From the NCBI RefSeq assembly GCF_042654365.1, contig NZ_JBHSGG010000048.1, forward strand, positions 27,725 through 91,724: 64,000 nucleotides of DNA. The letters run 5' to 3'. Position numbers and translations under genes: made by a program. Shown here one piece after another: positions 1-8,246 of this stretch. Source of the stretch: Coralloluteibacterium thermophilum. GTDB taxonomy: Bacteria; Pseudomonadota; Gammaproteobacteria; Xanthomonadales; Xanthomonadaceae. Within the stretch, counting starts at the first letter, position 1. Each line of letters starts with the position of its first letter. Under the pieces are notes generated by a model that saw nothing but the letters and a program-made list of their open reading frames with translations, was not told the DNA's origin and ran no database searches.

Positions 1-1359
1 GGAGGCGGGCATGCCGCCGTCGAGGCGCCAGCCGCCGCCCTCCTCGCGCGTGGCGATGCGGTCGGGATCGCGGGTGTCGGCGAGGTCGCCGACGATCGCG
101 GCGAGCACGTCGCTGGCTGTGACCACGCCCTCGACGCTGCCGTACTCGTCGAGCACCAGGGCCATGGGAATGGGGTGCCGCTTGAGGTCCTGCAGGACGC
201 GCAGCGCGCTCGCGCCCTCGTGCACCACGAGCGGCGCGGCCACCGCCCCCGCGAGGTCGAGGTCGCCGCCGTCCAGGAGCTGGCGGAGCAGGGTGCGCGC
301 CTCGACCACGCCCTCGAAGCGGTCGAGTTCGCCGTGCGCGACCGGCAGGCGGCTGTGCGGCGCGGCCCGCAGTGCGGCGATGAGGTCCTCGCGCGGGTCG
401 TCGAGGTCGAGCCAGACGATGTCCGGGCGCGGCGTCATCAGCCACTCCACCGGCTTGTCGGCGAAACCGAGCACGTTGTAGACCATGGCGCGCTCGGTCG
501 CCTCGAAGGCGGGCGCCTGGTCCGCCTCTGCGGGCGTCCCGCCGGCCTCGCGCTCCGGCGCCGTCGCCTCGACGGCGCCGCCGCCACCGCCGCCGAGCAG
601 CTTGAGGACCGCCTCGGCGGTGCGCTCGCGCATGGGCCGCGCGGCCGCGCGCTTCTCGCGGTTGCGCAGCGCCAGCTGGTTGAACGCCTCGATCAGGACG
701 GAGAAGCCGATCGCGGCGTACAGGTAGCCCTTGGGCAGGTGGAAGCCGAAGCCCTCCGCCAGCAGGCTCATGCCGATCATCAGCAGGAAGCCCAGGCACA
801 GCATCACCACCGTCGGGTGGGCGTTGACGAAGCGGGTCAACGGCTTGCTCGCGATGATCATCACCGTCATCGCCACGACCACCGCGATGTACATGATCGA
901 CAGGTGCTCGACCATGCCGACCGCGGTGATGACCGAGTCCAGCGAGAACACCGCGTCCAGCACCACGATCTGCGTCACCACCACGCCGAAGCTCGCGAAG
1001 CCTGCGCTGGCGCGGCCGTGGTCGCCGCCTTCGAGACGCGCATGCAGCTCCATGGTCGCCTTGGCGAGCAGGAAGGCGCCGCCCATGATGAGGATGAGGT
1101 CCCGGCCCGAGAACGCGTGGTCGAACACCGCGAACAGCGGGTCGGTCAGGTGCATGATCCAGGACAGGAAGGCCAGCAGGACCAGGCGCATCGCCAGCGC
1201 CAGCGACAGGCCGATGATGCGGGCGCGGTCGCGCTGCTCCGGGGGCAGCTTGTCGGCCAGGATGGCGATGAAGACCAGGTTGTCGATGCCGAGGATGATC
1301 TCGAGCACGATCAGCGTGGCCAGGCCCATCCAGGCGGTGGGATCTGCGATCCAGTCCAT
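1..1359 (-). CDS. TerC-family membrane protein with CBS pair (3' end cut by window)
   Basis: The reading frame opens at ATG 1359 and stays open to base 1, giving 453 codons, so the C-terminus is missing. About the first 235 residues are very hydrophobic and carry the TerC signature (MDWIADPTAWMG start, then EIILGIDNLVFIAILADKLP), typical of a multi-pass inner-membrane protein linked to metal-ion export or tolerance. A Gly/Ala-rich linker follows, then a CBS pair (around residues 290-420, with LMTPRPDIVWLDLDD and VLDEYGSVEGVVT) and the start of a CorC/HlyC-like domain (WRLDGGMP). This layout matches the YoaE/YegH group. The transported ion cannot be read from the sequence. The opposite strand is open over the same stretch, but that is a high-GC shadow. 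Confidence 0.9.
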   Translation of the reverse strand, partial: MDWIADPTAWMGLATLIVLEIILGIDNLVFIAILADKLPPEQRDRARIIGLSLALAMRLVLLAFLSWIMHLTDPLFAVFDHAFSGRDLILIMGGAFLLAKATMELHARLEGGDHGRASAGFASFGVVVTQIVVLDAVFSLDSVITAVGMVEHLSIMYIAVVVAMTVMIIASKPLTRFVNAHPTVVMLCLGFLLMIGMSLLAEGFGFHLPKGYLYAAIGFSVLIEAFNQLALRNREKRAAARPMRERTAEAVLKLLGGGGGGAVEATAPEREAGGTPAEADQAPAFEATERAMVYNVLGFADKPVEWLMTPRPDIVWLDLDDPREDLIAALRAAPHSRLPVAHGELDRFEGVVEARTLLRQLLDGGDLDLAGAVAAPLVVHEGASALRVLQDLKRHPIPMALVLDEYGSVEGVVTASDVLAAIVGDLADTRDPDRIATREEGGGWRLDGGMPAS

Positions 1360-1605
1360 GGCTCAGCGAGGATGCGCGGCCGTCCGGCACGCGCGCGTGA
1401 GGCGGCAGCGGCCGGCCGCGCGGCGGGCGGCTGCGGAAAGGGGGAGGGGAGGGCGCCGGCGGGGCGCGGATGCGGCGGAGGGACGCGGCGGACCTGGAGG
1501 TTCCGCTTGCGCCGGATCCGGATCGGAAGCGGGCATGCCCACAAGCATACGCGAAGCCGTCGGGCGGCCGTTATCCTCGGCGGTCCGTTCCGCTGGAAGC
1601 CGCCC

Positions 1606-2598
1606 ATGTCCCGACTCCTCGTCCTGTTCGCCGCCGCGCTCGCGGCCGCCTCCGTCGCCGCCGCCGAGCGCCCGGTCGCGCTGGCCATCCACGGTGGCGC
1701 CGGAACGATGTCCCGCGAGGCGCTGACGCCCGAGGCGGAAGCGGCGATCCGCGCCGACCTCGACCGTGCGCTGGATGCCGGCCACGCCGTCCTCGCCCGC
1801 GGCGGCAGCGCCCTGGACGCGGTGGAAGCCGCGGTCACCATCCTCGAGGACTCGCCGCACTTCAACGCCGGCCGCGGGTCGGTGTTCACCGCGGACGGCC
1901 GCAACGAGCTCGACGCCTCGATCATGGACGGCGCCACCCTGGACGCCGGTGCGGTCGCCGGACTGCGGCGGGTGAAGAACCCGCTGTCGCTGGCGCGCGC
2001 GGTGATGGAGAAGTCCCCGCACGTGATGCTGATCGGCGAGGGCGCCGAGGCCTTCGGCGAGAGCGTCGGCACGACCTTCGTGGATCCGTCCTACTTCCGC
2101 ACCGAGGAGCGCTGGCGCCAGCTCGAGGCGGCGCAGGAGAAGGCGCGCACCCAGGCCCACGTGCCGCTGCCGGCCAGCGCCTACTTCGGCACGGTCGGCG
2201 CGGTGGCCCTGGACGCCGAGGGCCGGCTGGCGGCGGCGACCTCCACCGGCGGCATGACCAACAAGCGCTGGGGCCGGGTCGGCGACGCGCCGGTCATCGG
2301 TGCCGGCACCTACGCCAACGCGCACTGCGCGGTCTCGGCCACCGGCTGGGGCGAGTACTTCATCCGCCTGGCCGTGGCCCACGACATCTGCGCGCGCGCG
2401 GAGTACCTCGGCGTGAGCGTGGCCGACGCCGCCGACGAGGTGGTGATGCGCCGCGTGTCCGCGCTCGGCGGCGACGGCGGCGTGATCACGCTGGACGCGC
2501 AGGGGCGCGTCGGCCTGCCGTTCAACACCAGCGGCATGTACCGCGGCTGGGTGGCCGCGGACGGCAGCCGCGGCACCGCGATCTTCCGGGAGGAGTAG
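1606..2598 (+). CDS. isoaspartyl peptidase/L-asparaginase (Ntn-hydrolase, periplasmic)
   Basis: A 330-residue plant-type asparaginase of the Ntn-hydrolase superfamily, which removes isoaspartyl residues from dipeptides and hydrolyses L-asparagine. Residues 1-20 form a signal peptide ending in AAA, so export to the periplasm is likely. AIHGGAGT and HFNAGRGSVFT are family hallmarks. The self-cleavage site lies at Gly195-Thr196 in YFGTVGAVALD, where Thr196 becomes the N-terminal nucleophile of the beta chain. STGGMTNKRWGRVGDAPVIG follows as expected. The ATG at 1606 was chosen because it begins the signal peptide; the same frame is open for 1.4 kb upstream, antisense to the TerC gene. The gene stands alone, divergent from the TerC gene. 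Confidence 0.93.
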   Translation: MSRLLVLFAAALAAASVAAAERPVALAIHGGAGTMSREALTPEAEAAIRADLDRALDAGHAVLARGGSALDAVEAAVTILEDSPHFNAGRGSVFTADGRNELDASIMDGATLDAGAVAGLRRVKNPLSLARAVMEKSPHVMLIGEGAEAFGESVGTTFVDPSYFRTEERWRQLEAAQEKARTQAHVPLPASAYFGTVGAVALDAEGRLAAATSTGGMTNKRWGRVGDAPVIGAGTYANAHCAVSATGWGEYFIRLAVAHDICARAEYLGVSVADAADEVVMRRVSALGGDGGVITLDAQGRVGLPFNTSGMYRGWVAADGSRGTAIFREE

Positions 2599-2765
2599 GC
2601 GCCGCCCGGCGGGCGCGTCCGGGGCATGGGGCCCGGGCGCGTTGCGCCTGCGCTCCTAGGGTACGCCCCGGGTTTCGCTGCGCCGGAGGGCGGCCGAGAC
2701 TGCCCGCATCGTCCTTCCCGGGACATGAAGCGCGGACCGGTTTCCGCGCACATGCGGAGAGCACC

Positions 2766-3470
2766 GTGACCGCCATCTCGTCCGTTTCCAACGCCACCGT
2801 CGCGCCCGCGCAGGACGCCGGACGCACCCACCACATCAGCTGGGGCGACACCCTGTCGCAGATCGCCCGCGACAACGGGACGACCGTCGCGGCGCTGATG
2901 GCGGCCAACCCGCAGATCAAGAACCCCGACCTGATCTACGCCGGCGACACCCTGGTCATCCCGTCGGGCGGTGGCGGTGGCGGCGGTACCGGCGGCAGCG
3001 CCGGCGTGTCCGGCGCGGGCGCGGTCTCCACGACCGGCGGCGCCAACGGCAACAACGCCGCCGACATCGCGCGGCAGTTCATCGGGCGCAACGCCGGCGA
3101 GCTCAAGCACAGCGACGAGCTGCCCATGCAGAGCTGGGTGCCGAACAACGTCAACTGCGCCAACTTCGTCTCGGCGGTGCTGCAGAAGGCCGGCATGATC
3201 GACGCCAGCCAGGCCAGCGCCTCCGTCGCCCAGCTCAACAGCAACCTGCGCGGCGCCGGCTGGACCGAGGTCTCGCTGCAGAACGCGCAGCCCGGCGACG
3301 TGGTGGTCATGAAGAACAGCCGCCAGTCGCACGTGGTGCTGTTCGCGGGCTTCGACGGCAACGGCAAGCCGCAGTTCATCGGCTCGAACAACGTGAACCC
3401 CGACGGCTCCCAGCGCATCAGCTGGGGCGGCGCGTCCGGCGACTACCGCATCCTGACCCCGCCGCGCTGA
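2766..3470 (+). CDS. LysM + papain-fold (CHAP/NlpC-P60-like) cell-wall hydrolase without signal peptide
   Basis: A 234-residue protein starting at GTG 2766, which has a GGAGAG ribosome site just upstream. Residues 22-66 form one LysM domain (ISWGDTLSQIARDNG, ending IYAGDTLVIP) that should bind peptidoglycan. A Gly-rich linker spans about 67-97. The C-terminal half looks like a papain-fold amidase/endopeptidase: candidate catalytic Cys131 in VNCANFVSAVL and His189 in RQSHVVLFAGF, with the AQPGDVVV strand between them. The family assignment is from motifs only. No Sec or Tat signal is visible, which is unusual for an enzyme that should act outside the cytoplasm. A longer upstream start does not supply one. 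Confidence 0.8.
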   Translation: MTAISSVSNATVAPAQDAGRTHHISWGDTLSQIARDNGTTVAALMAANPQIKNPDLIYAGDTLVIPSGGGGGGGTGGSAGVSGAGAVSTTGGANGNNAADIARQFIGRNAGELKHSDELPMQSWVPNNVNCANFVSAVLQKAGMIDASQASASVAQLNSNLRGAGWTEVSLQNAQPGDVVVMKNSRQSHVVLFAGFDGNGKPQFIGSNNVNPDGSQRISWGGASGDYRILTPPR

Positions 3471-3484
3471 GCGCGTCTCGGGGA

Positions 3485-3530
3485 GTGAGCAGGAACGGGG
3501 CGTCGATGCCCGTTCCTTCTGCCCGCTCAC
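3485..3530. terminator. hairpin behind the LysM hydrolase gene
   Basis: An inner stem GGAACGGG/CCCGTTCC (3492-3499 with 3509-3516) sits inside an outer GTGAGC/GCTCAC pairing, starting 14 bases after the stop codon. There is no long T run, so it may end transcription only weakly or protect the mRNA end. The GAGTGAGC left arm resembles the purine-rich arm of the dispersed palindrome described for 27797-27872. Confidence 0.55.
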
Positions 3531-3536
3531 CCCACT

Positions 3537-3901
3537 TCTAACGTCCACCCCGGCTTCAGCGCCCATCCCGGTCGCGGGGTGGCGCTGCGTCGTCGTGCCG
3601 GGTATAGGCCGCGTCGCCGTACCGGCAGGCGCGACAGAGCGCCGCGCGTCCCGCCTGCCCCGGCACCGCATGCCCGCGCATGCCAGATCGACGAGCCGGC
3701 GCGAGGTCCTGCGTCTCCGGGGCCGTGCGATGCGGATGGAAGCGCACGCCATCGTCGGCGCGCGTGGCGCGTTGGCTGCGCCCGCAGGCTCCTTGAGCGG
3801 ACGTGGGCGAGGAGCGAGGGATCAGGAGTGGGGGACGCAGGGAAGCGCGAAGGCCCAGGCCCGTGCTCGTCCCCCGCTCCTCTTCGGTCGCGCCTGCGCT
3901 C
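3537..3901. other. intergenic region, no supported gene; one purine/pyrimidine palindrome
   Basis: Between the hydrolase gene (+) and a convergent secreted-protein gene (-) I find no reading frame with recognisable domains or a convincing ribosome site. Frames on both strands are Arg/Ala/Pro-rich, as random high-GC DNA gives. At 3808-3891 a purine-rich arm (GCGAGGGATCAGGAGTGGGGG) is answered by a pyrimidine-rich arm (CCCCCGCTCCTCTTCGGTCGC), a loose palindrome of the dispersed type seen at other convergent gene ends in this window. Confidence 0.6.
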
Positions 3902-4342
3902 TCAGAAGCCGAACAGCGCGCGCGGCGCCGCATGTTCCTGCGGCCAGTCCAGCCAGATGACGTCGGTGGGGCCGACGGCGTGGTCGACGACGGTCCAGGT
4001 GTCGGCGTCCTTGCGCAGCAGGGCGACGTAGGCGTCGGAGATGCCGCCCTCGGCGGCCGCCTCGGCGTACGGAGTGTTCTCGAGCGTCAGCGGGCCGCCG
4101 TCGATGCCGCGCATCTTGCCCAGCAGGAACACCCACGGGCCCAGCCGGTCGAGCGTCTCGACCTCGATCTGGATGACTTGGTCGAGGTCCTGCTCCGCCG
4201 GCGCCTTGGCGATGCCGACGAGGGTGTCGAACTCGGCGTCGCCGGGCCGGATCGGTTGCGGGGTGGTCTGGGCGAAGGTGACGTTCATGACGGTTCCTAG
4301 GACGAGTGCGGTCAGCAGGCGAAGAAGGGCAGGGCGAGGCAT
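3902..4342 (-). CDS. small secreted protein of unknown function
   Basis: A 146-residue protein I do not recognise. Residues 1-25 form a classical signal peptide (MPRPALLRLLTALVLGTVMN, then VTFAQ), with likely cleavage after FA at about residue 24, leaving an acidic mature domain of about 120 residues. The mature part contains LDQVIQIEVETLDRLGPWVFLLGKM and ends in HAAPRALFGF. That looks like a small alpha/beta fold without cysteines, transmembrane segments or a lipobox. A second in-frame ATG at residue 19 would remove most of the signal, so the longer start is preferred. It precedes, on the same strand, nothing recognisable as an operon partner. Confidence 0.65.
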   Translation of the reverse strand: MPRPALLRLLTALVLGTVMNVTFAQTTPQPIRPGDAEFDTLVGIAKAPAEQDLDQVIQIEVETLDRLGPWVFLLGKMRGIDGGPLTLENTPYAEAAAEGGISDAYVALLRKDADTWTVVDHAVGPTDVIWLDWPQEHAAPRALFGF

Positions 4343-4407
4343 GGCGGCTCCCGGGGGCGGCTCGGCGGCACCATCGCAGGCCGGTGCTTAGTGCAGGGTG
4401 ACGGGCG

Positions 4408-5408
4408 TCAGAAGCCGCGGTCGCCGCCGAGCATATCGCCGAGTCCGCCCAGGACCGAGCCCTCGCCGCGGCGCTGGCCTCCGCCCTGCGGCGCGGCCAT
4501 GAACATCCGGCCCGCCAGCCGCGAGAACGGCAGCGACTGCAGCCAGACCCGGCCGGGGCCGGTCAGCGTCGCGAGGAAGATGCCCTCGCCCCCGAACAGC
4601 ATCGACTTGACGCCGCCGACGCTGCGGACGTCCATGTCGACGCCGTCGGTGTAGGCCACCACGCAGCCGGTATCCACGTCGAGTCGCTCCCCCGCGCGCA
4701 GCTCGCGCTCGACCACGGTGCCGCCCGCGTGCACGAACACCAGGCCGTCGCCTTCCAGTTTCTGCATGACGAAGCCCTCGCCGCCGAACAGCGCGGTGAG
4801 GACCTTGCGCTGGAAGTGCACGCCGATGGAGACGCCCCGGGCGGCGCACAGGAAGCTGTCCTTCTGGCAGATCACGCGTCCACCGAAGTTGGCGAGGGTC
4901 AGCGGCACGATGGTGCCCGGGTAGGGCGCGGCGAAGGCGACCCGGGCCTTGCCCTGGCCCGCGTGGGTGAACACGGTGGTGAACAGGCTTTCGCCGGTGA
5001 TCACGCGCTTGCCGGCGCCCACCAGCCTGTCGAGGAAGCCGACCCGGCCATCGCGGCCGTCGCCGAAGATGGTCTCCATGCCGATCGCGGGTCCTTGTAC
5101 ATCAGCGCGCCGGCCTCGGCGACCGCGCTCTCGCCCGGGTCGAGCTCGATCTCGACGAACTGCATGTCCTGTCCGTAGACGGTGTACTCGACGACGTCGC
5201 TGCGCTGCACGACCGACAGCGGCGGCGGCGCGGTGGCCGCGGGAAGCGCTTCGCCGGTCAGCTCGGCGCAGGCGGCGATCGGCACCCACTCGGCGAAGCC
5301 GGCCCGCCAGCAGTGGCCGGCCGGGTTGGCGCGGGCGCGTGCGGCCGCCGCGGCCTGGTCCAGCGGACCCTCCTGGCGGCCGTCGTAGCTCAGGTACCAC
5401 TGGTGCAT
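4408..5408 (-). pseudogene. GYF-domain + AIM24 (TIGR00266-type) protein, interrupted by a frameshift
   Basis: Two overlapping frames together encode one protein. The first (ATG at 5408) gives a GYF_2-like N-terminus (MHQWYLSYDGRQEGPLDQ) and the start of an AIM24 domain (VEYTVYGQDMQFVEIELDPG, then AEAGALMYKD). It then runs out of the family pattern at about 5090. The next frame carries the rest (AIGMETIFGDGRDGR, GESLFTTVFTH, FGGEGFVMQKLEGDG, FGGEGIFLATLTGPG) to the stop at 4408. One base appears to be missing between GAC and GCGATCGGC near 5088-5093. It is either a real inactivating deletion or a sequencing error. Everything on both sides looks intact, which suggests error or very recent loss. 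AIM24 proteins have no firmly assigned biochemical role in bacteria. Confidence 0.8.
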
Positions 5409-5481
5409 GCGGATCGTTCCTGCGGGAAGGGGAGCGGCGTCCAGATGCGCGCGCGCCGTGCCGCGGCGCGCGTGCGGGAAG

Positions 5482-6165
5482 TCAGGCCGGCGGCGGCAGG
5501 TCGAGCTGGGCGTGGATCGCCGCGCGGGTCTCCGGCGCCAGGCCGACGCCCTCCGCCAGCCGATCGAGCCAGGCGCGCTCCGCCGCGGTGTCCACGCGGA
5601 TCGCCACGAGCGCCGCCGCGTACAGGTCCGGACCGAGGCCGTCGCGTGCGGTGGCCAGCAGGCGCTCCAGGGGCAGCGGGTGGTCGAGTTCGCGTTCGAG
5701 CACGGCGAGCGTGTCCGTGTCGAGGCCGGCGTCGCGCGCGCGGCCGAGGATGGCCGCGCGTTCCTCGCTGTCGATCAGGCCGTCCGCGTGCGCGGCGGCG
5801 ATCATCGCGCGCACGAGCGTCAGTGCGTCCTGCTGCGCGGGCGTGGGCGCGGCGCCGGTCGGGCGTGGCGGCGGAGGCGGCGTCGCGCCCGCGCCCGGTG
5901 GCGGCGGCGGGACGGTCCCGGGCACCGGCGCGGCCGGGGTCGCTCCCGGCTGCTGCTGCCGGGAGTGCTCCCAGGCCGCGTAGGCCACGCCGAGCAGACC
6001 GACGCCGACCGCCGCCTTGTTCAGGCCCTTGCCGCCGCCGAGCAGGCCGCCCAGCGCCCCCGCGCCGCGCGGGGCGTGACGGTGCTTGCCGCCGTGCTTG
6101 CGGCCGTAGCCGCCGCCGAGGGCGTCGCCGAACATCTGGCCGAGAAGGCGCTGGGGATCGAACAC
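5482..6165 (-). CDS. TerB-like/DUF533-type membrane-associated protein
   Basis: A 227-residue protein. I chose GTG 6165 because GGAG lies seven bases upstream and the protein then begins VFDPQRLLGQMFGDALGGG. The N-terminal 80 residues are Gly-rich, with one hydrophobic stretch (AAVGVGLLGVAYAAW). A Pro-rich linker follows (PVPGTVPPPPPGAG), then an all-helical TerB-like domain from about residue 120 (DALTLVRAMIAAAHADGLID, then SEERAAILGRA), a pattern shared with DUF533/YebE proteins. That acidic helical domain is known from tellurite-resistance neighbourhoods, but no enzymatic role is established. It lies downstream of the divergent gcvPB promoter region and upstream of the broken AIM24 gene. 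Confidence 0.75.
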   Translation of the reverse strand: MFDPQRLLGQMFGDALGGGYGRKHGGKHRHAPRGAGALGGLLGGGKGLNKAAVGVGLLGVAYAAWEHSRQQQPGATPAAPVPGTVPPPPPGAGATPPPPPRPTGAAPTPAQQDALTLVRAMIAAAHADGLIDSEERAAILGRARDAGLDTDTLAVLERELDHPLPLERLLATARDGLGPDLYAAALVAIRVDTAAERAWLDRLAEGVGLAPETRAAIHAQLDLPPPA

Positions 6166-6335
6166 GGGCGGTCTCCGGAAGGCCGGCAGGGGGCCGGTGC
6201 CCGCACCGCCCGCTGGCGGTGCGGCGGCACCATGCCTGAAGCCGCGTTTCCTTTTCGTAATCCGCGGAGGCGGGCGCGCCTGTGGCAAAATCCCGCGTTC
6301 ATCCCGGCCCGCGGGCCACGAAAGAACGACCGCCC

Positions 6336-7790
6336 ATGCTGATCTTCGAGCAGTCCCAGCCCGGCCGCAGCGCCGCCGCCCAGCGTCCCGCCGGCGCCGA
6401 TGTCGCCGACCTCCCGGAGCGCTTCCGCCGGACCTCGCCGATCGGCCTGCCCGAGGTCTCGGAGCTGCAGGCGGTGCGCCACTTCACCAACCTCAGCCGC
6501 AAGAACTTCTCCATCGACACGAACTTCTACCCGCTGGGTTCGTGCACGATGAAGTACAACCCGCGCGCCTGCCATTCGCTGGCGATGCTCGACGGCTTCC
6601 TCGGCCGGCACCCGTACGCGCCGGACACGCTGTCGCAGGGCTTCCTGGCCTGCATGTACGAGCTGCAGGAGATCCTCGCGGACGTCACCGGCATGAAGGG
6701 CGGGGTCTCGCTGGCGCCGATGGCCGGCGCGCAGGGCGAGTTCGCCGGCGTCGCCATGATCATGGCCTACCACCGCCAGCGCGGCGATCTGGAGCGCACC
6801 GAGATCATCGTCCCCGATGCGGCGCACGGCACCAATCCGGCGACGGCGGTGATGTGCGGCTGCACCGTGCGCGAGATCCCGACCCAGGACGACGGCGACA
6901 TCGACGTCGAGGCGCTGAAGCAGGTCCTGGGCCCGAAGACGGCCGGCATCATGCTGACCAACCCCTCGACCATCGGCGTGTTCGAGCGCCGCATCGTCGA
7001 GATCGCCCGGCTCGTGCACGACGCCGGCGGCCTGCTGTACTACGACGGCGCCAACCTCAACGCCATCCTCGGCAAGGTGCGGCCGGGCGACATGGGCTTC
7101 GACGCCATCCACATGAACCTGCACAAGACCTTCTCGACGCCGCACGGCGGCGGCGGTCCGGGCGCGGGCGCGGTGGGGGTCTCGGAGCGCCTGCGCGCGT
7201 TCCTGCCGGTACCGCAGGTCGTGAAGGAGGGCGAGGGCTACCGTCTGGTGGACCGGAAGGAGCGTCCCTCGAGCATCGGGCGACTGTCCACCTTCGCCGG
7301 CAATGCCGGCGTGCTGCTGCGCGCCTACGTCTACGCGCGCATGCTCGGCCGCGAGGGCATGCGCCGCGTCGCCGAGTACGCCACGCTCAACGCCAACTAC
7401 CTCGCCAGGCGCCTGGCCGAGAAGGGCTTCGATCTCGCCTATCCCGAGCGCCGCGCGAGCCACGAGTTCATCGTCACCGTGCAGAAGCAGAAGAAGGCCA
7501 ACGGCGTCACCGCCCTGGACTTCTCCAAGGGGCTGCTGGACTACGGCATCCACGCGCCGACCAACTACTTCCCGCTGCTGGTCCCCGAGTGCCTGCTGAT
7601 CGAGCCGACGGAGACCGAGAGCAAGGAAGTGCTCGACGGCTTCGTCGAGGTCATGGGCGAGCTGCTGGAGAAGGCCCGGACCGAGCCCGAGTGGATGAAG
7701 TCCGCGCCCTACACCACGCCGGTGCGGCGCCTGGACGACGTCAAGGCCGCGAAGGACCTCGACATCGCCTACCGGCCGCAGCAGGGCTGA
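6336..7790 (+). CDS. gcvPB: glycine dehydrogenase (decarboxylating) subunit 2
   Basis: A 484-residue beta-type P-protein subunit of the glycine cleavage system. It binds pyridoxal phosphate and, with the GcvPA subunit, decarboxylates glycine and passes the aminomethyl group to GcvH. The motif NLHKTFSTPHGGGGPGAG carries the PLP lysine (Lys264). NFYPLGSCTMKYNPR and LAPMAGAQGEFAGV are also diagnostic. ATG 6336 was chosen because MLIFEQ is the usual beginning in this subfamily; the frame extends only 18 codons further upstream. The partner gcvPA is not in the window, so the two-subunit enzyme is encoded at separate loci. dgkA follows four bases after the stop. Confidence 0.95.
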   Translation: MLIFEQSQPGRSAAAQRPAGADVADLPERFRRTSPIGLPEVSELQAVRHFTNLSRKNFSIDTNFYPLGSCTMKYNPRACHSLAMLDGFLGRHPYAPDTLSQGFLACMYELQEILADVTGMKGGVSLAPMAGAQGEFAGVAMIMAYHRQRGDLERTEIIVPDAAHGTNPATAVMCGCTVREIPTQDDGDIDVEALKQVLGPKTAGIMLTNPSTIGVFERRIVEIARLVHDAGGLLYYDGANLNAILGKVRPGDMGFDAIHMNLHKTFSTPHGGGGPGAGAVGVSERLRAFLPVPQVVKEGEGYRLVDRKERPSSIGRLSTFAGNAGVLLRAYVYARMLGREGMRRVAEYATLNANYLARRLAEKGFDLAYPERRASHEFIVTVQKQKKANGVTALDFSKGLLDYGIHAPTNYFPLLVPECLLIEPTETESKEVLDGFVEVMGELLEKARTEPEWMKSAPYTTPVRRLDDVKAAKDLDIAYRPQQG

Positions 7791-7794
7791 TGCC

Positions 7795-8181
7795 ATGGGC
7801 GACGGCCGCGTCAGCCACCTGCCGCGCGGCCCGCGCGGCGTCTGGCGGGCGTTCCTCTGGTCGCTGAAGGGCCTGGGCGCCGCATGGCGCTGCGAGTCGT
7901 CGTTCCGGCTCGAGGTCTACGTCTCGGCCGTCCTCGTGCCGCTGGGCCTGTGGCTGGGGGCCGACGGCGTCGAGCGGGCGCTGCTGGTGGGTTCCCTGCT
8001 GCTGGTGATGGCCGCCGAGCTGCTGAACTCCTCCATCGAGGCGCTGATCGAGCGCTACGGCGCCGAACGCCACGAGCTGGCGGGACGCGCCAAGGACATG
8101 GGCTCGGCCGCGGTGTTCGTGCTGATGCTCAACGTCGCCCTGGTCTGGGCGCTGCTGCTCGGCCCGCGCTACCTCTGGTGA
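7795..8181 (+). CDS. dgkA: diacylglycerol kinase
   Basis: A 128-residue integral membrane kinase that recycles diacylglycerol to phosphatidic acid at the inner membrane. The family core is present: AELLNSSIEALIERYG, which carries the Glu/Asn catalytic residues and the Glu that binds Mg-ATP, followed by ELAGRAKDMGSAAVF. Three hydrophobic segments are visible (about residues 43-60, 61-75 and 103-125). Length matches the roughly 120-residue family. It begins four bases after gcvPB and precedes lgt, so it is probably co-transcribed with both neighbours. Confidence 0.95.
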   Translation: MGDGRVSHLPRGPRGVWRAFLWSLKGLGAAWRCESSFRLEVYVSAVLVPLGLWLGADGVERALLVGSLLLVMAAELLNSSIEALIERYGAERHELAGRAKDMGSAAVFVLMLNVALVWALLLGPRYLW

Positions 8182-8246
8182 CGCGCGGTGGCCCGGGGGC
8201 GACCGCCTCGGGCAGAATGCCCGCTTTCCGCCGGCTGACCTGACGC

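Noticed and set aside
175..1605. Upstream extension of the isoaspartyl peptidase frame
   Set aside because: It runs antisense to the TerC gene and is low-complexity. The signal peptide at 1606 marks the real start.
3556..3933. Minus-strand 125-codon frame in the 3.5-3.9 kb gap
   Set aside because: It overlaps the 3' end of the secreted-protein gene, has no ribosome site or recognisable fold, and the equivalent plus-strand frames are just as open.
6166..6335. Glycine riboswitch before gcvPB
   Set aside because: The leader is only about 170 bases shared with a divergent gene, and I could not find the paired aptamer cores or conserved purine loops.
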